Shown: piece by piece, positions 51,657 to 60,836 of the stretch
Layout of the letters: every line of letters starts with the position of its first letter
Position numbering within the stretch: the stretch's first letter is position 1
Assembly (NCBI RefSeq): GCF_001422375.1
Contig: NZ_LMMU01000001.1
Span: 889,235-953,234, forward strand
DNA length: 64,000 nucleotides
Source: Methylobacterium sp. Leaf99
GTDB taxonomy: Bacteria > Pseudomonadota > Alphaproteobacteria > Rhizobiales > Beijerinckiaceae
Reading direction: 5' to 3'
The notes under the pieces: model-generated
What the model was told of the DNA's origin: nothing
Seen by the model: only the letters and a program-made list of their open reading frames with translations
Databases searched by the model: none
Made by a program: the position numbers and the translations under genes

Positions 51657-52739
51657 ATGACCTACCTTCGATACGCCCCCGGCATCGAGACGCCTGCTGC
51701 GGACGAGCAGAAGACGATTGACGGCATCATCGCCGGCATGACGCAGCAATCCGAGACGGTGGAGAGGCGCGAGCACCATGCGGTGCGGGCCAGCCACGCA
51801 AAAAGTTCGGCCTGCGTCACCGGCGAGTTGACGATTTCCGCCGGCCTTCCGCCCGAACTGGCGCAGGGGGTGTTCGCTACGGCCGGTACCCATCCCGTGG
51901 CGGTCCGTTTCGCCCAAGGGCCGGGCGAGACGCTGGGCGACCGGGTGTCGACCCACCGCGGTATGTCGATCAAGATGTTCGACGTACCCGGGGAGAAGCT
52001 GCCGGGCCACGTCGTCGACACCCAGGACTTCGTGCTCGCGACCGGCACGACCTTCCCGTCCGGGACGGCGGCGGGCTTCCTTCGCGACGGCACCGTCATC
52101 GGCAAGTCGACCGGCCTGCCGGAGGGGGTGAAGAGCGCGGTCTCCTCGACCATGCGCAACCTCAACAAGGCGCTCCATGCCTTCGGCACCCAGAGCGCGT
52201 TCGCCGACTTCTTCGGGCATCCCTACAGCCACCCGCTCGCCGACAGCTACTTCAGCCAGGCGCCGGTACGCTTCGGTGATTACGTGGCCAAGCTCGGGGC
52301 CGTGCCCGCGACCGAGTCCCAGCGTGCGCTATCCGAGTGGAGGCTGGACCCGAACCAGGACGAGGACGGCTTCCGGCACGCCACGGTGGCCTTCTTCCGG
52401 GAGAACGAGGTGGTGTTCGAACTCAGGGTGCAGCTCTGGGCGGATGCCGAGCGGCAGCCTATCGAGGATGCTTCGGTCGACTGGCCGGTCTCGGTCAGCC
52501 CCTACCGCACGGTGGCGACGCTTCGCCTGCCGCGCCAGGATGCCTACTCGGCCGACCGAGTGCGCTACTTCGACGAGGTCATGACCTTCCGGCCGGCGCA
52601 CAGTCTCGCGGCGCACCGGCCCCTCGGGTCGGTGATGCGGGCGCGACTGCAGGTCTACCGGGCGCTGAGCGACTTCCGCCACCGCGAGAACGGCGTCGCG
52701 GCCGAGGATACCGCCGGCATCGACCGCATCCCGGCGTGA
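51657..52739 (+). CDS. SrpA-type catalase-family protein, copy 2
   Basis: A 360-residue catalase-related heme protein, nearly the same as 16912-17994. Shared blocks include VRASHAKSSACVTGEL, RFAQGPGETLGDRVSTHRG and DFFGHPYSHPLADSYFSQAP. About 33 substitutions by eye, mostly near the N-terminus and on the surface. Cytosolic. It is followed by a PfpI gene 53 bases downstream, with no SDR between them, unlike copy 1. Confidence 0.86.
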   Translation: MTYLRYAPGIETPAADEQKTIDGIIAGMTQQSETVERREHHAVRASHAKSSACVTGELTISAGLPPELAQGVFATAGTHPVAVRFAQGPGETLGDRVSTHRGMSIKMFDVPGEKLPGHVVDTQDFVLATGTTFPSGTAAGFLRDGTVIGKSTGLPEGVKSAVSSTMRNLNKALHAFGTQSAFADFFGHPYSHPLADSYFSQAPVRFGDYVAKLGAVPATESQRALSEWRLDPNQDEDGFRHATVAFFRENEVVFELRVQLWADAERQPIEDASVDWPVSVSPYRTVATLRLPRQDAYSADRVRYFDEVMTFRPAHSLAAHRPLGSVMRARLQVYRALSDFRHRENGVAAEDTAGIDRIPA

Positions 52740-52792
52740 GGAACGGCGCGACGGCGCCTCCGTTGGATCCCGACACCCAGAAGGACGATGAC

Positions 52793-53362
<570 letters not shown>

Positions 53363-53395
53363 GGAGTCGCGAAGCCGACGATTGCCTCTTAAGAG

Positions 53396-53423
53396 CCCGG
53401 GGTGGCCCATTGGTCGCCCCGGG
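53396..53423. terminator. Bidirectional terminator-like hairpin
   Basis: CCCGGGGTGGCC-CATT-GGTCGCCCCGGG forms a 12-bp stem with two mismatched or wobble pairs. It lies between the converging PfpI gene and the SnoaL-like gene. No strong T-run is present on either side. Confidence 0.5.
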
Positions 53424-53470
53424 TCATGTCTTGAGGACGTCCGGCCGGGACGCCTCGGCGGATGTCGCCA

Positions 53471-53884
53471 TCAACCCTCGATGGCGCCGATCTGTTTCAG
53501 GATGCCGAGCTCGTCGGAGGAACCCCACCGCTCGACCATCTTGCCGTCAACGAAGCGGCCGATCTGCATGCCGCGGACCTTGATGGCCTTCCCGGTCGGC
53601 TTGTGGCCGTTGAAGTCGCCGTGGTGCGTGCCGGTGAGCGTGTAGGCGAAGGCGACGTCGTCACCGTCCGCGACAACCTTCTTCACTTCGACCTGCATGT
53701 CGGGGAACGCGGTGCGGAGTTCGGTGAAGAATGCCTTGTATCCCTCGGGACCCATGTGCTGGCCCGGCGCCGGGTCGTGATCGTGGCAATCCGGAGCGAC
53801 GACCTCGGGGAAGGCGTCGAATTGACCGGTGTTGACGAGCTCGCCGAATTTCTCGGTGGCCTGGATGCTGGTCTCACGTGACAT
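53471..53884 (-). CDS. SnoaL/NTF2-like ester cyclase family protein
   Basis: A 137-residue SnoaL-like protein from ATG 53884. Motifs: CHDHDPAPGQHMGPEGYKAF, FPDMQVEVKKVVADGDDVA, TGTHHGDFNGHKPTGKAIKV and MVERWGSSDELGILKQIG. These match the polyketide-cyclase-like SnoaL group found in many bacteria with unknown substrates. A longer frame to 54085 lacks homology. Confidence 0.85.
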   Translation of the reverse strand: MSRETSIQATEKFGELVNTGQFDAFPEVVAPDCHDHDPAPGQHMGPEGYKAFFTELRTAFPDMQVEVKKVVADGDDVAFAYTLTGTHHGDFNGHKPTGKAIKVRGMQIGRFVDGKMVERWGSSDELGILKQIGAIEG

Positions 53885-54097
53885 AGTAATCCTTGGGGCT
53901 TGTATCAGGCGAGCCGACGCCGGGTTCTCGACGCAGGGTAAACTGTTGCCACGGTCGGACGTTGCCGTTGCCGCGCACGACGGGATCGGGATGACCTCCG
54001 GGCACCACGGCAGATCGTGGCGGTATGTCGGGTCAACCGATGGCGGGGACGCCGTCCACGAGGGCGGAGGGACCCGACATGCCAAGGCCGCCTGTCC

Positions 54098-55177
54098 CTA
54101 GGTGACGTTCACCCGTACCCGATGCCAGCAGGCGCACAGGTAGCCCTTGTGGTTCCAGGTCTCGTCCGGCAGTGCCGGCTGCGTCTGGCCTGCTTCGTCC
54201 CAGGCGCGCACGGCGAGCTCATGCTCGCCCGGAGGCAGGTCGAGGCTCGTGCTCCAGAACGTCCAGGCGAACGGAGCCGCCAACTCGCGTTCGAGCTCGG
54301 CCTGCACCCAGGACCGGCCGCCGTTCCCAGAGACGTCGACGCGTACGACGGACCGATCCCCGCTCACCGCGTAGCCGCGGACCCTGTTGCCCCCCGGCTT
54401 AAGAATGGCCCTGCGCGCCGGCTCGCAGATCGCCGCGTTCAGCGGCATCATGTCGATGGTGTGCCCCTTGGCCGGATCGGCGGTCTCGGCGGTCACGTCG
54501 GCCGGGTACAGCTTGTAATCGCCTGCCTGGATCGGGTTGTCCGAGGGGTGGTCCTGGACGGTCAGGCGCCTGAGCCATTTGGGGCTGCGCACGCCGGCGA
54601 AGCCCGGCACCACCGCGCGGACCGGGAAGCCGTGCTCCGGGAGCAGGGCTTCGCCGTTCATGGCGTAGGCCAGCAGGGTCTCGGGCGCCATGGCCTTGGC
54701 GAGCGGGATGGAGGCCCCATAGGGATGGCCTTCCACCATGTCGTGGCTCTCGAAGGCGACATGGAGGCCCACGCGCTCGGCGACCCCCGCCTCGCGCAGG
54801 ACATCGCCGAGACGCACCCCAGTCCATTCGGCGGTGCCGATGGCTCCGGCGTCCCACGGGTCGCCCGAGACCGGGGCGACCGCCCGCATGTCGGCGCGGC
54901 GATTGCCGGCGCACTGCATCGTGGCCGTGACCATGGCTACCGGAAAGCGGGTCCGAAGATCGGACAGCGACAACTCAAGCGTGGGGCCGGTTCCGCCATC
55001 GACGGCGAGGCGCCAGGTGGCCTCGTCGAGGTCCGGCAGGTCGCCGTGCGAGCGGACGTAGAAATCCTCTGCCTGCGTCCTGTAGGAAGCCCGCAATCGG
55101 TCGAGGGGCGGTTCGGCGTTGTAGGGCTGGTCGCCGTGGACGATCAGGCGCGCCTTGCGCTCGGTCAGGCTCGACAT
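54098..55177 (-). CDS. Sulfite-oxidase-type molybdoenzyme
   Basis: A 359-residue enzyme with the oxidoreductase molybdopterin domain and the C-terminal Mo-co dimerisation domain. Cys89 in TATMQCAGNRR binds molybdenum. AGVRSPKWLRRLTVQDHPSD, GYAVSGDRSVVRVDVSGNGG and W..AW.FWS-type text near the end are typical. There is no heme domain and no signal peptide. It may oxidise sulfite or reduce another oxo-compound. It stands alone on the minus strand. Confidence 0.87.
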   Translation of the reverse strand: MSSLTERKARLIVHGDQPYNAEPPLDRLRASYRTQAEDFYVRSHGDLPDLDEATWRLAVDGGTGPTLELSLSDLRTRFPVAMVTATMQCAGNRRADMRAVAPVSGDPWDAGAIGTAEWTGVRLGDVLREAGVAERVGLHVAFESHDMVEGHPYGASIPLAKAMAPETLLAYAMNGEALLPEHGFPVRAVVPGFAGVRSPKWLRRLTVQDHPSDNPIQAGDYKLYPADVTAETADPAKGHTIDMMPLNAAICEPARRAILKPGGNRVRGYAVSGDRSVVRVDVSGNGGRSWVQAELERELAAPFAWTFWSTSLDLPPGEHELAVRAWDEAGQTQPALPDETWNHKGYLCACWHRVRVNVT

Positions 55178-55795
55178 CAGGGCTCCCGTACGGGTTGGGT
55201 CACGGCAGTAAACGCGCCGGGGGCCGCAAGGGTCATTCCGCGGCCCAGGGGACCGCCCTGAACGCGATCCTTACCCCGGCTTCGACGGTGAGGATTCGAA
55301 CATGGGCCGCAATCGTCGATGCACGTGGACGGGCGCCACGGCTCCCCTGATGAAGGCGGACTTCTCGAAGGTAGCCCTGTTCGCCAGCGCGATCATCTTC
55401 GGGCGAGCGTGGCCTCGGCCCCCAACCGAAGAACCTCGATGGAGGCACTGCGCTGGCACGGCGAGGGCGACACCCGCTGCAACACTGATCCGGCCGCCCA
55501 AATAATTGCCAGTTTTCGGGTCGTATAACGACGATTCCAGATGACGTATGCCCATATGAAAGCACCGCACCTAAAACATAGCATCGCGTCTCCCATGGTC
55601 CATTTGGACAAACTCTAAGGCAGGGGGAACAGCCTCTGTTTGGAACGGTTGTTGAGTCAGGTTTGAGACCCAGCCTGGGTCCGAAATCGACCGACCATCG
55701 GTCGCGGTGCCGCTATTCCCGACGCTCCAGCATCGGCCGCCGCATCACCCATTCGACCTGGTCTTTCGGGGCCGATCCAGCACAGGATGCCTCCC
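55178..55795. other. Intergenic region with dehydrogenase stub
   Basis: No complete gene is seen. A plus-strand reading at 55439-55500 starts MEALRWHGEGDTRCNTDP, which resembles the N-terminus of glutathione-independent formaldehyde dehydrogenase-type ADHs (MKALxWHGKxDVRxDTVPDP). It ends after ~20 codons. The pao promoter should lie in 55600-55780. Confidence 0.4.
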
Positions 55796-56317
55796 ATGGC
55801 CACAGCGAGCGGTTCCACCCGCCCCGACACCACCTTCGACATCACCCTGACGATCAACGGCGACACGCGGGAAGTCGCCGTCGCACCCTGGACGACGCTG
55901 CTCGACCTGCTACGCGAGCGGCTCGACCTCACGGGCACAAAGAAGGGCTGCGATCACGGCCAGTGCGGCGCCTGCACCGTCCTCGTGAACGGGACGCGGG
56001 TGAATTCCTGTCTCGTCCTCGCGGTGATGAAGGATGGCGCCGAGATCACGACGGTGGAGGGATTAGCGGGCCTCGCCCATCAGAAGGGCACCAACACGCT
56101 CCATCCGATCCAGGAAGCCTTCATCGAGTACGACGCCTTTCAGTGCGGGTACTGCACCCCGGGTCAGCTCTGCTCCTCGGTCGGCATGATGAACGAGGGC
56201 CACGCCAAGAGCCGGGACGAGATCCGGGAGGCGATGAGCGGCAACATCTGCCGCTGCGGCGCCTACACCAACATCGTTGATGCCATCGAGGACGTGATGC
56301 AGGGAGACGCCCGATGA
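55796..56317 (+). CDS. paoA: Aldehyde oxidoreductase 2Fe-2S subunit (PaoA-like)
   Basis: A 173-residue 2Fe-2S subunit. The plant-type cluster is KKGCDHGQCGACTVLVNG with another Cys in NSCLV; the second cluster is FQCGYCTPGQLCSS and NICRCGAYTNI. Unlike E. coli PaoA there is no Tat signal, so the enzyme is likely cytosolic. ATG 55796 has AGGA 8 bases upstream; ATG 55787 is an alternative. Overlaps the next gene by four bases. Confidence 0.9.
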   Translation: MATASGSTRPDTTFDITLTINGDTREVAVAPWTTLLDLLRERLDLTGTKKGCDHGQCGACTVLVNGTRVNSCLVLAVMKDGAEITTVEGLAGLAHQKGTNTLHPIQEAFIEYDAFQCGYCTPGQLCSSVGMMNEGHAKSRDEIREAMSGNICRCGAYTNIVDAIEDVMQGDAR

Positions 56318-57327
56318 ACCGCTTCGACTATGTCCGCGTTGGTACTGTGGCGGAGGCGGTCCAGGCGCTTGGCGCCGATCCGAGTGCGCGGTTCATCGCC
56401 GGCGGCACCAACCTCGTCGACCTGATGAAGTACGATGTCGAGCGCCCCGAGCGGCTCATCGACATCACCCGCCTGCCGCTCACAGCAATCGAGGAACACG
56501 CAGGTGGGCTGCGCATCGGCGCGCTGGCGACGAACGCCGCGGCGGCCTACGACCCGCGGGTTCGGGAACACTATCCCATCTTGGCCAACGCGATCCTGGC
56601 CGGAGCCTCGGCCCAGCTGCGCAACGCGGCCTCGACCGGCGGCAACCTCAATCAGCGCACGCGCTGCTACTATTTCTACGACACGGCCACGCCCTGCAAC
56701 AAGCGCGAGCCCGGCTCCGGCTGCCCCGCAATTGGCGGCGTCAACCGCATCCACGCGATCTTCGGGACAAGCGAGCACTGCATCGCGACGCACCCCTCCG
56801 ACATGTGCGTCGCGCTCGCGGCGTTGGAGGCTACCGTGCAGGTGAGCGGGCCCCAGGGCGAACGGAGCATCGCATTCGCGGACTATCATCGCCTCCCCGG
56901 CGACGACCCGGCCAAGGACAACACGCTTCAGCCCGGCGAGATCGTTGTGTCCGTCGACCTGCCGGCGAACGGGTTCGCGACGAACTTCACCTACCTCAAG
57001 CTGCGCGACCGGCTCTCCTACGCGTTCGCGCTGGTCTCGGTCGCCGCCGTGCTCGATCTCGACGGTGATAGCGTGAAGACCGTGCGTCTCGCCCTTGGTG
57101 GCGTCGCGCACAAACCCTGGCGCAACCGGGAGGCCGAGGCTTTTCTGCAGGGCAAGCCGGCGACCCGCGAAAGCTTCCAGGCCGTCGCCGACCTCGTCGT
57201 CGCGGAGGCCGTGCCCCAATCCGAGAACGGCTTCAAGGTCGAGCTGGCGCGGCGAGCCATCGTCCGGGGCCTCGAACAAGCCGCCGCCGGCACGCCGCAA
57301 TCGCTCTCCGACAAGCGCATCCAGTAA
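56314..57327 (+). CDS. paoB: Aldehyde oxidoreductase FAD subunit (PaoB-like)
   Basis: A 337-residue FAD subunit of the xanthine-oxidase family. FIAGGTNLVDLMKYDVERP is the FAD loop. TRCYYFYDTATPCNKREPGS then GCPAIGG, and TSEHCIATHPSDMC are the Cys-rich stretch that carries an extra 4Fe-4S cluster in E. coli PaoB. It passes electrons between clusters and acceptor. Coupled to paoA by an ATGA overlap. Confidence 0.92.
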   Translation: MNRFDYVRVGTVAEAVQALGADPSARFIAGGTNLVDLMKYDVERPERLIDITRLPLTAIEEHAGGLRIGALATNAAAAYDPRVREHYPILANAILAGASAQLRNAASTGGNLNQRTRCYYFYDTATPCNKREPGSGCPAIGGVNRIHAIFGTSEHCIATHPSDMCVALAALEATVQVSGPQGERSIAFADYHRLPGDDPAKDNTLQPGEIVVSVDLPANGFATNFTYLKLRDRLSYAFALVSVAAVLDLDGDSVKTVRLALGGVAHKPWRNREAEAFLQGKPATRESFQAVADLVVAEAVPQSENGFKVELARRAIVRGLEQAAAGTPQSLSDKRIQ

Positions 57328-57338
57328 GGTTCATCCGC

Positions 57339-59591
57339 ATGACCCAGACGTTCAGCTCCACGGGCCGCGATACCTACGTCGGCAGCGCCCGCTCCCGTGT
57401 CGACGGCCCTGCCAAGGTCACCGGGTTGGCCAAATACGCGGGCGAGTTCACCGCCCTCGACCTCGCGCACGGCTACGTCGTGTCGAGTGCCATCGCCAGC
57501 GGGAAGATCACGTCGATCGACACCTCGGCGGCCGAGGCGGTGCCCGGCGTAATCAAGGTCATCACGCACGAGAACCGCGAGCGCACCGCCTGGCGCGACA
57601 AGAACTATCAGGACGCGGTGGCGCCTCCCGGTTCACCCTTCCGCGCGCTCTACGACAATAAGATCCACTTCAGTGGCCAGCCGGTGGCGCTCGTCGTGGC
57701 GGAGGATTTCGAGACGGCTCGCTACGCCGCGGCTCTGGTCTCGGTTTCCTATGAGGCGCAGGAGCCCCTTACCGACCCGGCACAGGCGCGCGAGTTCAGC
57801 TACGTGCCGCCGGTGAAGCGCAGTGGTATCAAGCCGCCGCCGAAGCCGTGGGGCGATGCCGAAGGAGCCTACGAGGGGTCGGCGATCAAGCTGCGGCAGG
57901 ATTACCGGCTCGCAATCGAGCATCATAACCCGATGGAGCCGCACGCCTCCACCGTCGTCTACGAGGGGGACGGCAAGTACACGGTCTACGACAAGATCCA
58001 GGGCGTCTCGAACAGCCACGACTACATCACCGCCGTGTTCGGTTTGAAGAAGGGCGACGTGCGGGTGCTGAACCCGTATCTCGGCGGCGGCTTCGGCTTG
58101 GGGCTGCGCCCGCAATACCAGCTCTTCCTGGCGATGCTCGCCGCGCAGGACCTCGAACGGTCGGTGCGCGTGGTGCTTACCCGCGATCAGATGTGGAGCC
58201 TCAGCTACCGTCCCGACGCGCTCCAGACCATCTCGCTCGGCGCCGACAAGGACGGCACCCTGCGATCCCTCCGACACGAGGCGCTGTCAGGAACCTCGCG
58301 TTACGAGGACTACCAAGAAGTGGTCGTGAATTGGTCGGGCGTGCTTTACAAATGCGACAACGTCGCCCTGACCTACAAGCTCGCGCAACTCGACACCGCA
58401 ACGCCGAGCGACATGCGCGCGCCGGGCGCCACGACCGGCGTCTTCGCCATTGAGATCGCAATGGACGAACTCGCCTACGAGACGGGCATCGATCCGGTCA
58501 CGCTTCGGCTGCGGAACTTTTCGGACACTGACGCGACCGCGGACGGCAAGCCCTTCGGCTCCAAGGAGCTCAAGAGTTGCTTTGCGCAAGGCGCTGAGCG
58601 CTTCGGCTGGGATCGGCGTGACCCCACGCCTCGCTCGATGCGTGAAGGCAGGGAACTCGTCGGCTGGGGCATGGCGACCGGCGTGTGGGAATCGATGATG
58701 ATGCAATCGAGCGCCCAGGCCATCCTCACCGCCGACGGCAAGCTCGAAGTCGGCAACTCGACGGGCGATCTCGGCACCGGTACCTACACCATCCTGACAC
58801 AGATCGCCGCCGACACGCTCGGCCTGACCATGGAGGACGTGACGACGAAGCTCGGCGACACGCGCCTTGCCGAAGCGCCCGTCGCCGGTGGCTCGTGGAC
58901 GGCGGCCTCGTCCGGCACGGCCGTGATGAAAGCCTGTCGCAACGTCGGCGAGCAGGTCTTCAGGATGGCCCGTAAGATGGAGAACTTGCCGCTCGCCAAC
59001 GTCGAATTCGACCGCGTCGCCTTCACGAACGGCCGCATGGAGGTCGCCGGGGATCCATCGCGCAGCGTCTCGCTCGTGGACGCCCTCAAGGCCTCCGGCG
59101 TCGAGAAGGTGGAGGCGGTCGAGGAGGCCGGCCCCGACAAGGACTTTAACGATGCCTACGAATCCTACACGCACTCCGCCGTGTTCGTTGAGGTGAAGGT
59201 CGACGAGGATTTGGGGCAGGTGCGCGTGACCCGGGTCGTCTCGGCGATCGCGGCGGGCAAGATCCTCAACCTGAAGACGGCACGTAGCCAGATCCTGGGC
59301 GGCGTGGTCATGGGTATCGGCTCGGCGCTGGAGGAGGAGTCGATGATGGACCACCGGATCGGGCGGTTCGTGAACCACAATCTCGGAGAGTACCACGTGC
59401 CGGTGAACGCCGACGTCTACGACATCGACGTGATCTTCGTCCACGAGGAGGACAAGGCCAACGCGCTAGGCGTGAAGGGTCTCGGCGAGATCGGCATCGT
59501 CGGCACGGCGGCAGCCATTTCCAACGCGGTGTTTCACGCGACCGGCAAGCGCGTCCGCAACCTACCGATCACCGTGGATAAGCTGCTGTAG
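57339..59591 (+). CDS. paoC: Aldehyde oxidoreductase Mo subunit (PaoC-like)
   Basis: A 750-residue molybdenum cofactor subunit. GGGFGLGLRPQYQLFLAML, MRAPGATTGVFAIEIAMDEL, and the catalytic Glu717 in GVKGLGEIGIVGTAAAISNA match PaoC/YagR. It oxidises a broad range of aldehydes to acids. It lies 11 bases after paoB. No PaoD-type maturation gene follows, so insertion of the cofactor must use a factor from elsewhere. Confidence 0.93.
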   Translation: MTQTFSSTGRDTYVGSARSRVDGPAKVTGLAKYAGEFTALDLAHGYVVSSAIASGKITSIDTSAAEAVPGVIKVITHENRERTAWRDKNYQDAVAPPGSPFRALYDNKIHFSGQPVALVVAEDFETARYAAALVSVSYEAQEPLTDPAQAREFSYVPPVKRSGIKPPPKPWGDAEGAYEGSAIKLRQDYRLAIEHHNPMEPHASTVVYEGDGKYTVYDKIQGVSNSHDYITAVFGLKKGDVRVLNPYLGGGFGLGLRPQYQLFLAMLAAQDLERSVRVVLTRDQMWSLSYRPDALQTISLGADKDGTLRSLRHEALSGTSRYEDYQEVVVNWSGVLYKCDNVALTYKLAQLDTATPSDMRAPGATTGVFAIEIAMDELAYETGIDPVTLRLRNFSDTDATADGKPFGSKELKSCFAQGAERFGWDRRDPTPRSMREGRELVGWGMATGVWESMMMQSSAQAILTADGKLEVGNSTGDLGTGTYTILTQIAADTLGLTMEDVTTKLGDTRLAEAPVAGGSWTAASSGTAVMKACRNVGEQVFRMARKMENLPLANVEFDRVAFTNGRMEVAGDPSRSVSLVDALKASGVEKVEAVEEAGPDKDFNDAYESYTHSAVFVEVKVDEDLGQVRVTRVVSAIAAGKILNLKTARSQILGGVVMGIGSALEEESMMDHRIGRFVNHNLGEYHVPVNADVYDIDVIFVHEEDKANALGVKGLGEIGIVGTAAAISNAVFHATGKRVRNLPITVDKLL

Positions 59592-60035
59592 ACGGGCAAC
59601 CGTTCCCGACTTCGGCGCTCTGGCATCGCTAAGCCGCAGGGGGCACTCTCGGGCACGGGCATACCGCTCGATCCGACTGTGGCATCCTGGAGTAGCATGG
59701 CCGGGCGGTGACCGTCGTCCGTGCCTTCCGAGTAGTCTGGGCGAAAGCAAACATCGGATCGCGAACATGCCCCTTGGCATGTCTCGTTGGGTTGTCAGGT
59801 CTTTGATCGATGGCTTTATGGATGTCGCCGCCCACTTACACCGTGCAGACGAGGCACTCTACGCCGGGAAGGCTGGTGGCCGGAACCGGATGGAGTGCGC
59901 TCGACGCATCAATGCCGAGCGCATCGGCAGGCTCAACCTCGTCCCCGCGCAGAATGGGGCAACCCTGCGGAACGCCTCGGGATGAGCGCGACCAGTGCCA
60001 CGGACGGTTGGTATGCCCAATTGGGGGAACGGCGC
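59592..60035. other. Intergenic region with GGDEF relic
   Basis: No complete gene. At 59820-59920, a plus-strand reading has RADEALYAGKAGGRNRM, the characteristic end of a GGDEF domain, without the catalytic part. Nothing else is recognised. Confidence 0.45.
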
Positions 60036-60037
60036 TT

Positions 60038-60345
60038 TGGTCCGCCCCCATTGAAGTGGTCCGCCCTTTGGTATGGCTTTTGAGCCTGGAGGACGGACAG
60101 AATGGCAAAGCACCCGAAGCCTGAGGAGATTGTTGCCAAGCTACGGCAGGCGGATGTGCTGATCTCACAGGGCCAGAGCGTTGCAGATGCAATCCGCGCG
60201 CTCGGTGTGAGTTCAGTGACGTACTACCGTTGGCGGTGTGAGTTTGGCGGCCTGAAGTCGGATCAGGTTCGACGGATGAAAGATCTGGAGACGGAGAATA
60301 CCCGGCTCCGAAAAGCAATCGCCGATCTCACCCTCGACAGGCCTA
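60038..60345 (+). mobile_element. Left end of an IS3-family element, truncated
   Basis: Two copies of TGGTCCGCCC (60038-60047, 60057-60066) mark the terminal region. ATG 60102 then encodes an OrfA: KPEEIVAKLRQADVLISQGQ, ALGVSSVTYYRWRCEFGGL, and the leucine-zipper LETENTRLRKAIADLTLD, which are typical of IS3/IS407-group transposases. The match ends at about 60345. The frame continues to 60509 with unrelated residues; OrfB is absent. Confidence 0.7.
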
Positions 60346-60599
60346 GAGGGCGTAGAGCCCAGCAGTCGGCTGGGTCAGCCGACAAGGTTGCCACCCTGAC
60401 GCTCTGGGCCCCGGTCGCCGCCGGCGCGGACGAGGGCGCGCGAGGCTCGATTCTCGGCAAGCCAGCGGGTCGGATCGGCGCCGGCCACCCCTTCGACGTG
60501 AACGCTTAGGCCCTCGGCTTCGCCCCCGCCGGGAGTTCCTTGCCGCGAGCGTCCGGCAGATCGAAGCGGCCTCCTCGCGCTGAAGTTGGCCGAGCGGTA

Positions 60600-60730
60600 G
60601 CGTCCGCTCTTACGCTTTTGCCGCCCGTAAGCGGAAGGGCGGGAAGCCACCCAGTTCGGACGTAGAGCGGACCGGCGGGTCCCAACCCAAGCCGGTAGTG
60701 AGGACCTTCGCTGTCGCATCCCCAAAGCAG
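60600..60730 (+). repeat. Interspersed intergenic repeat, copy C
   Basis: GCGGAAGGGCGGGAAGCCACC, TCGGACGTAGAGCGGACCGG and CGGGTCCCAACCC align with copies A and D, followed by CTTCGCTGTCGC and AAAGCAGCCGTCGC. It lies between the IS3 relic and the diguanylate cyclase gene. The rest of 60346-60836 shows no gene. Confidence 0.5.
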
Positions 60731-60836
60731 CCGTCGCAGAACGCCGCTCAAAGCAGCGTTGCGGTCGGACGGTTGCCAAGCCCGACCGCCGAACGCTCAT
60801 GTGCGGTTGTCGATCTCAGGCACACCGCTGCTTCGG

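Noticed and set aside
60375..60800. Minus-strand frame across the IS3 relic border
   Set aside because: Arg/Ser-rich with no family; overlaps repeat copy C.
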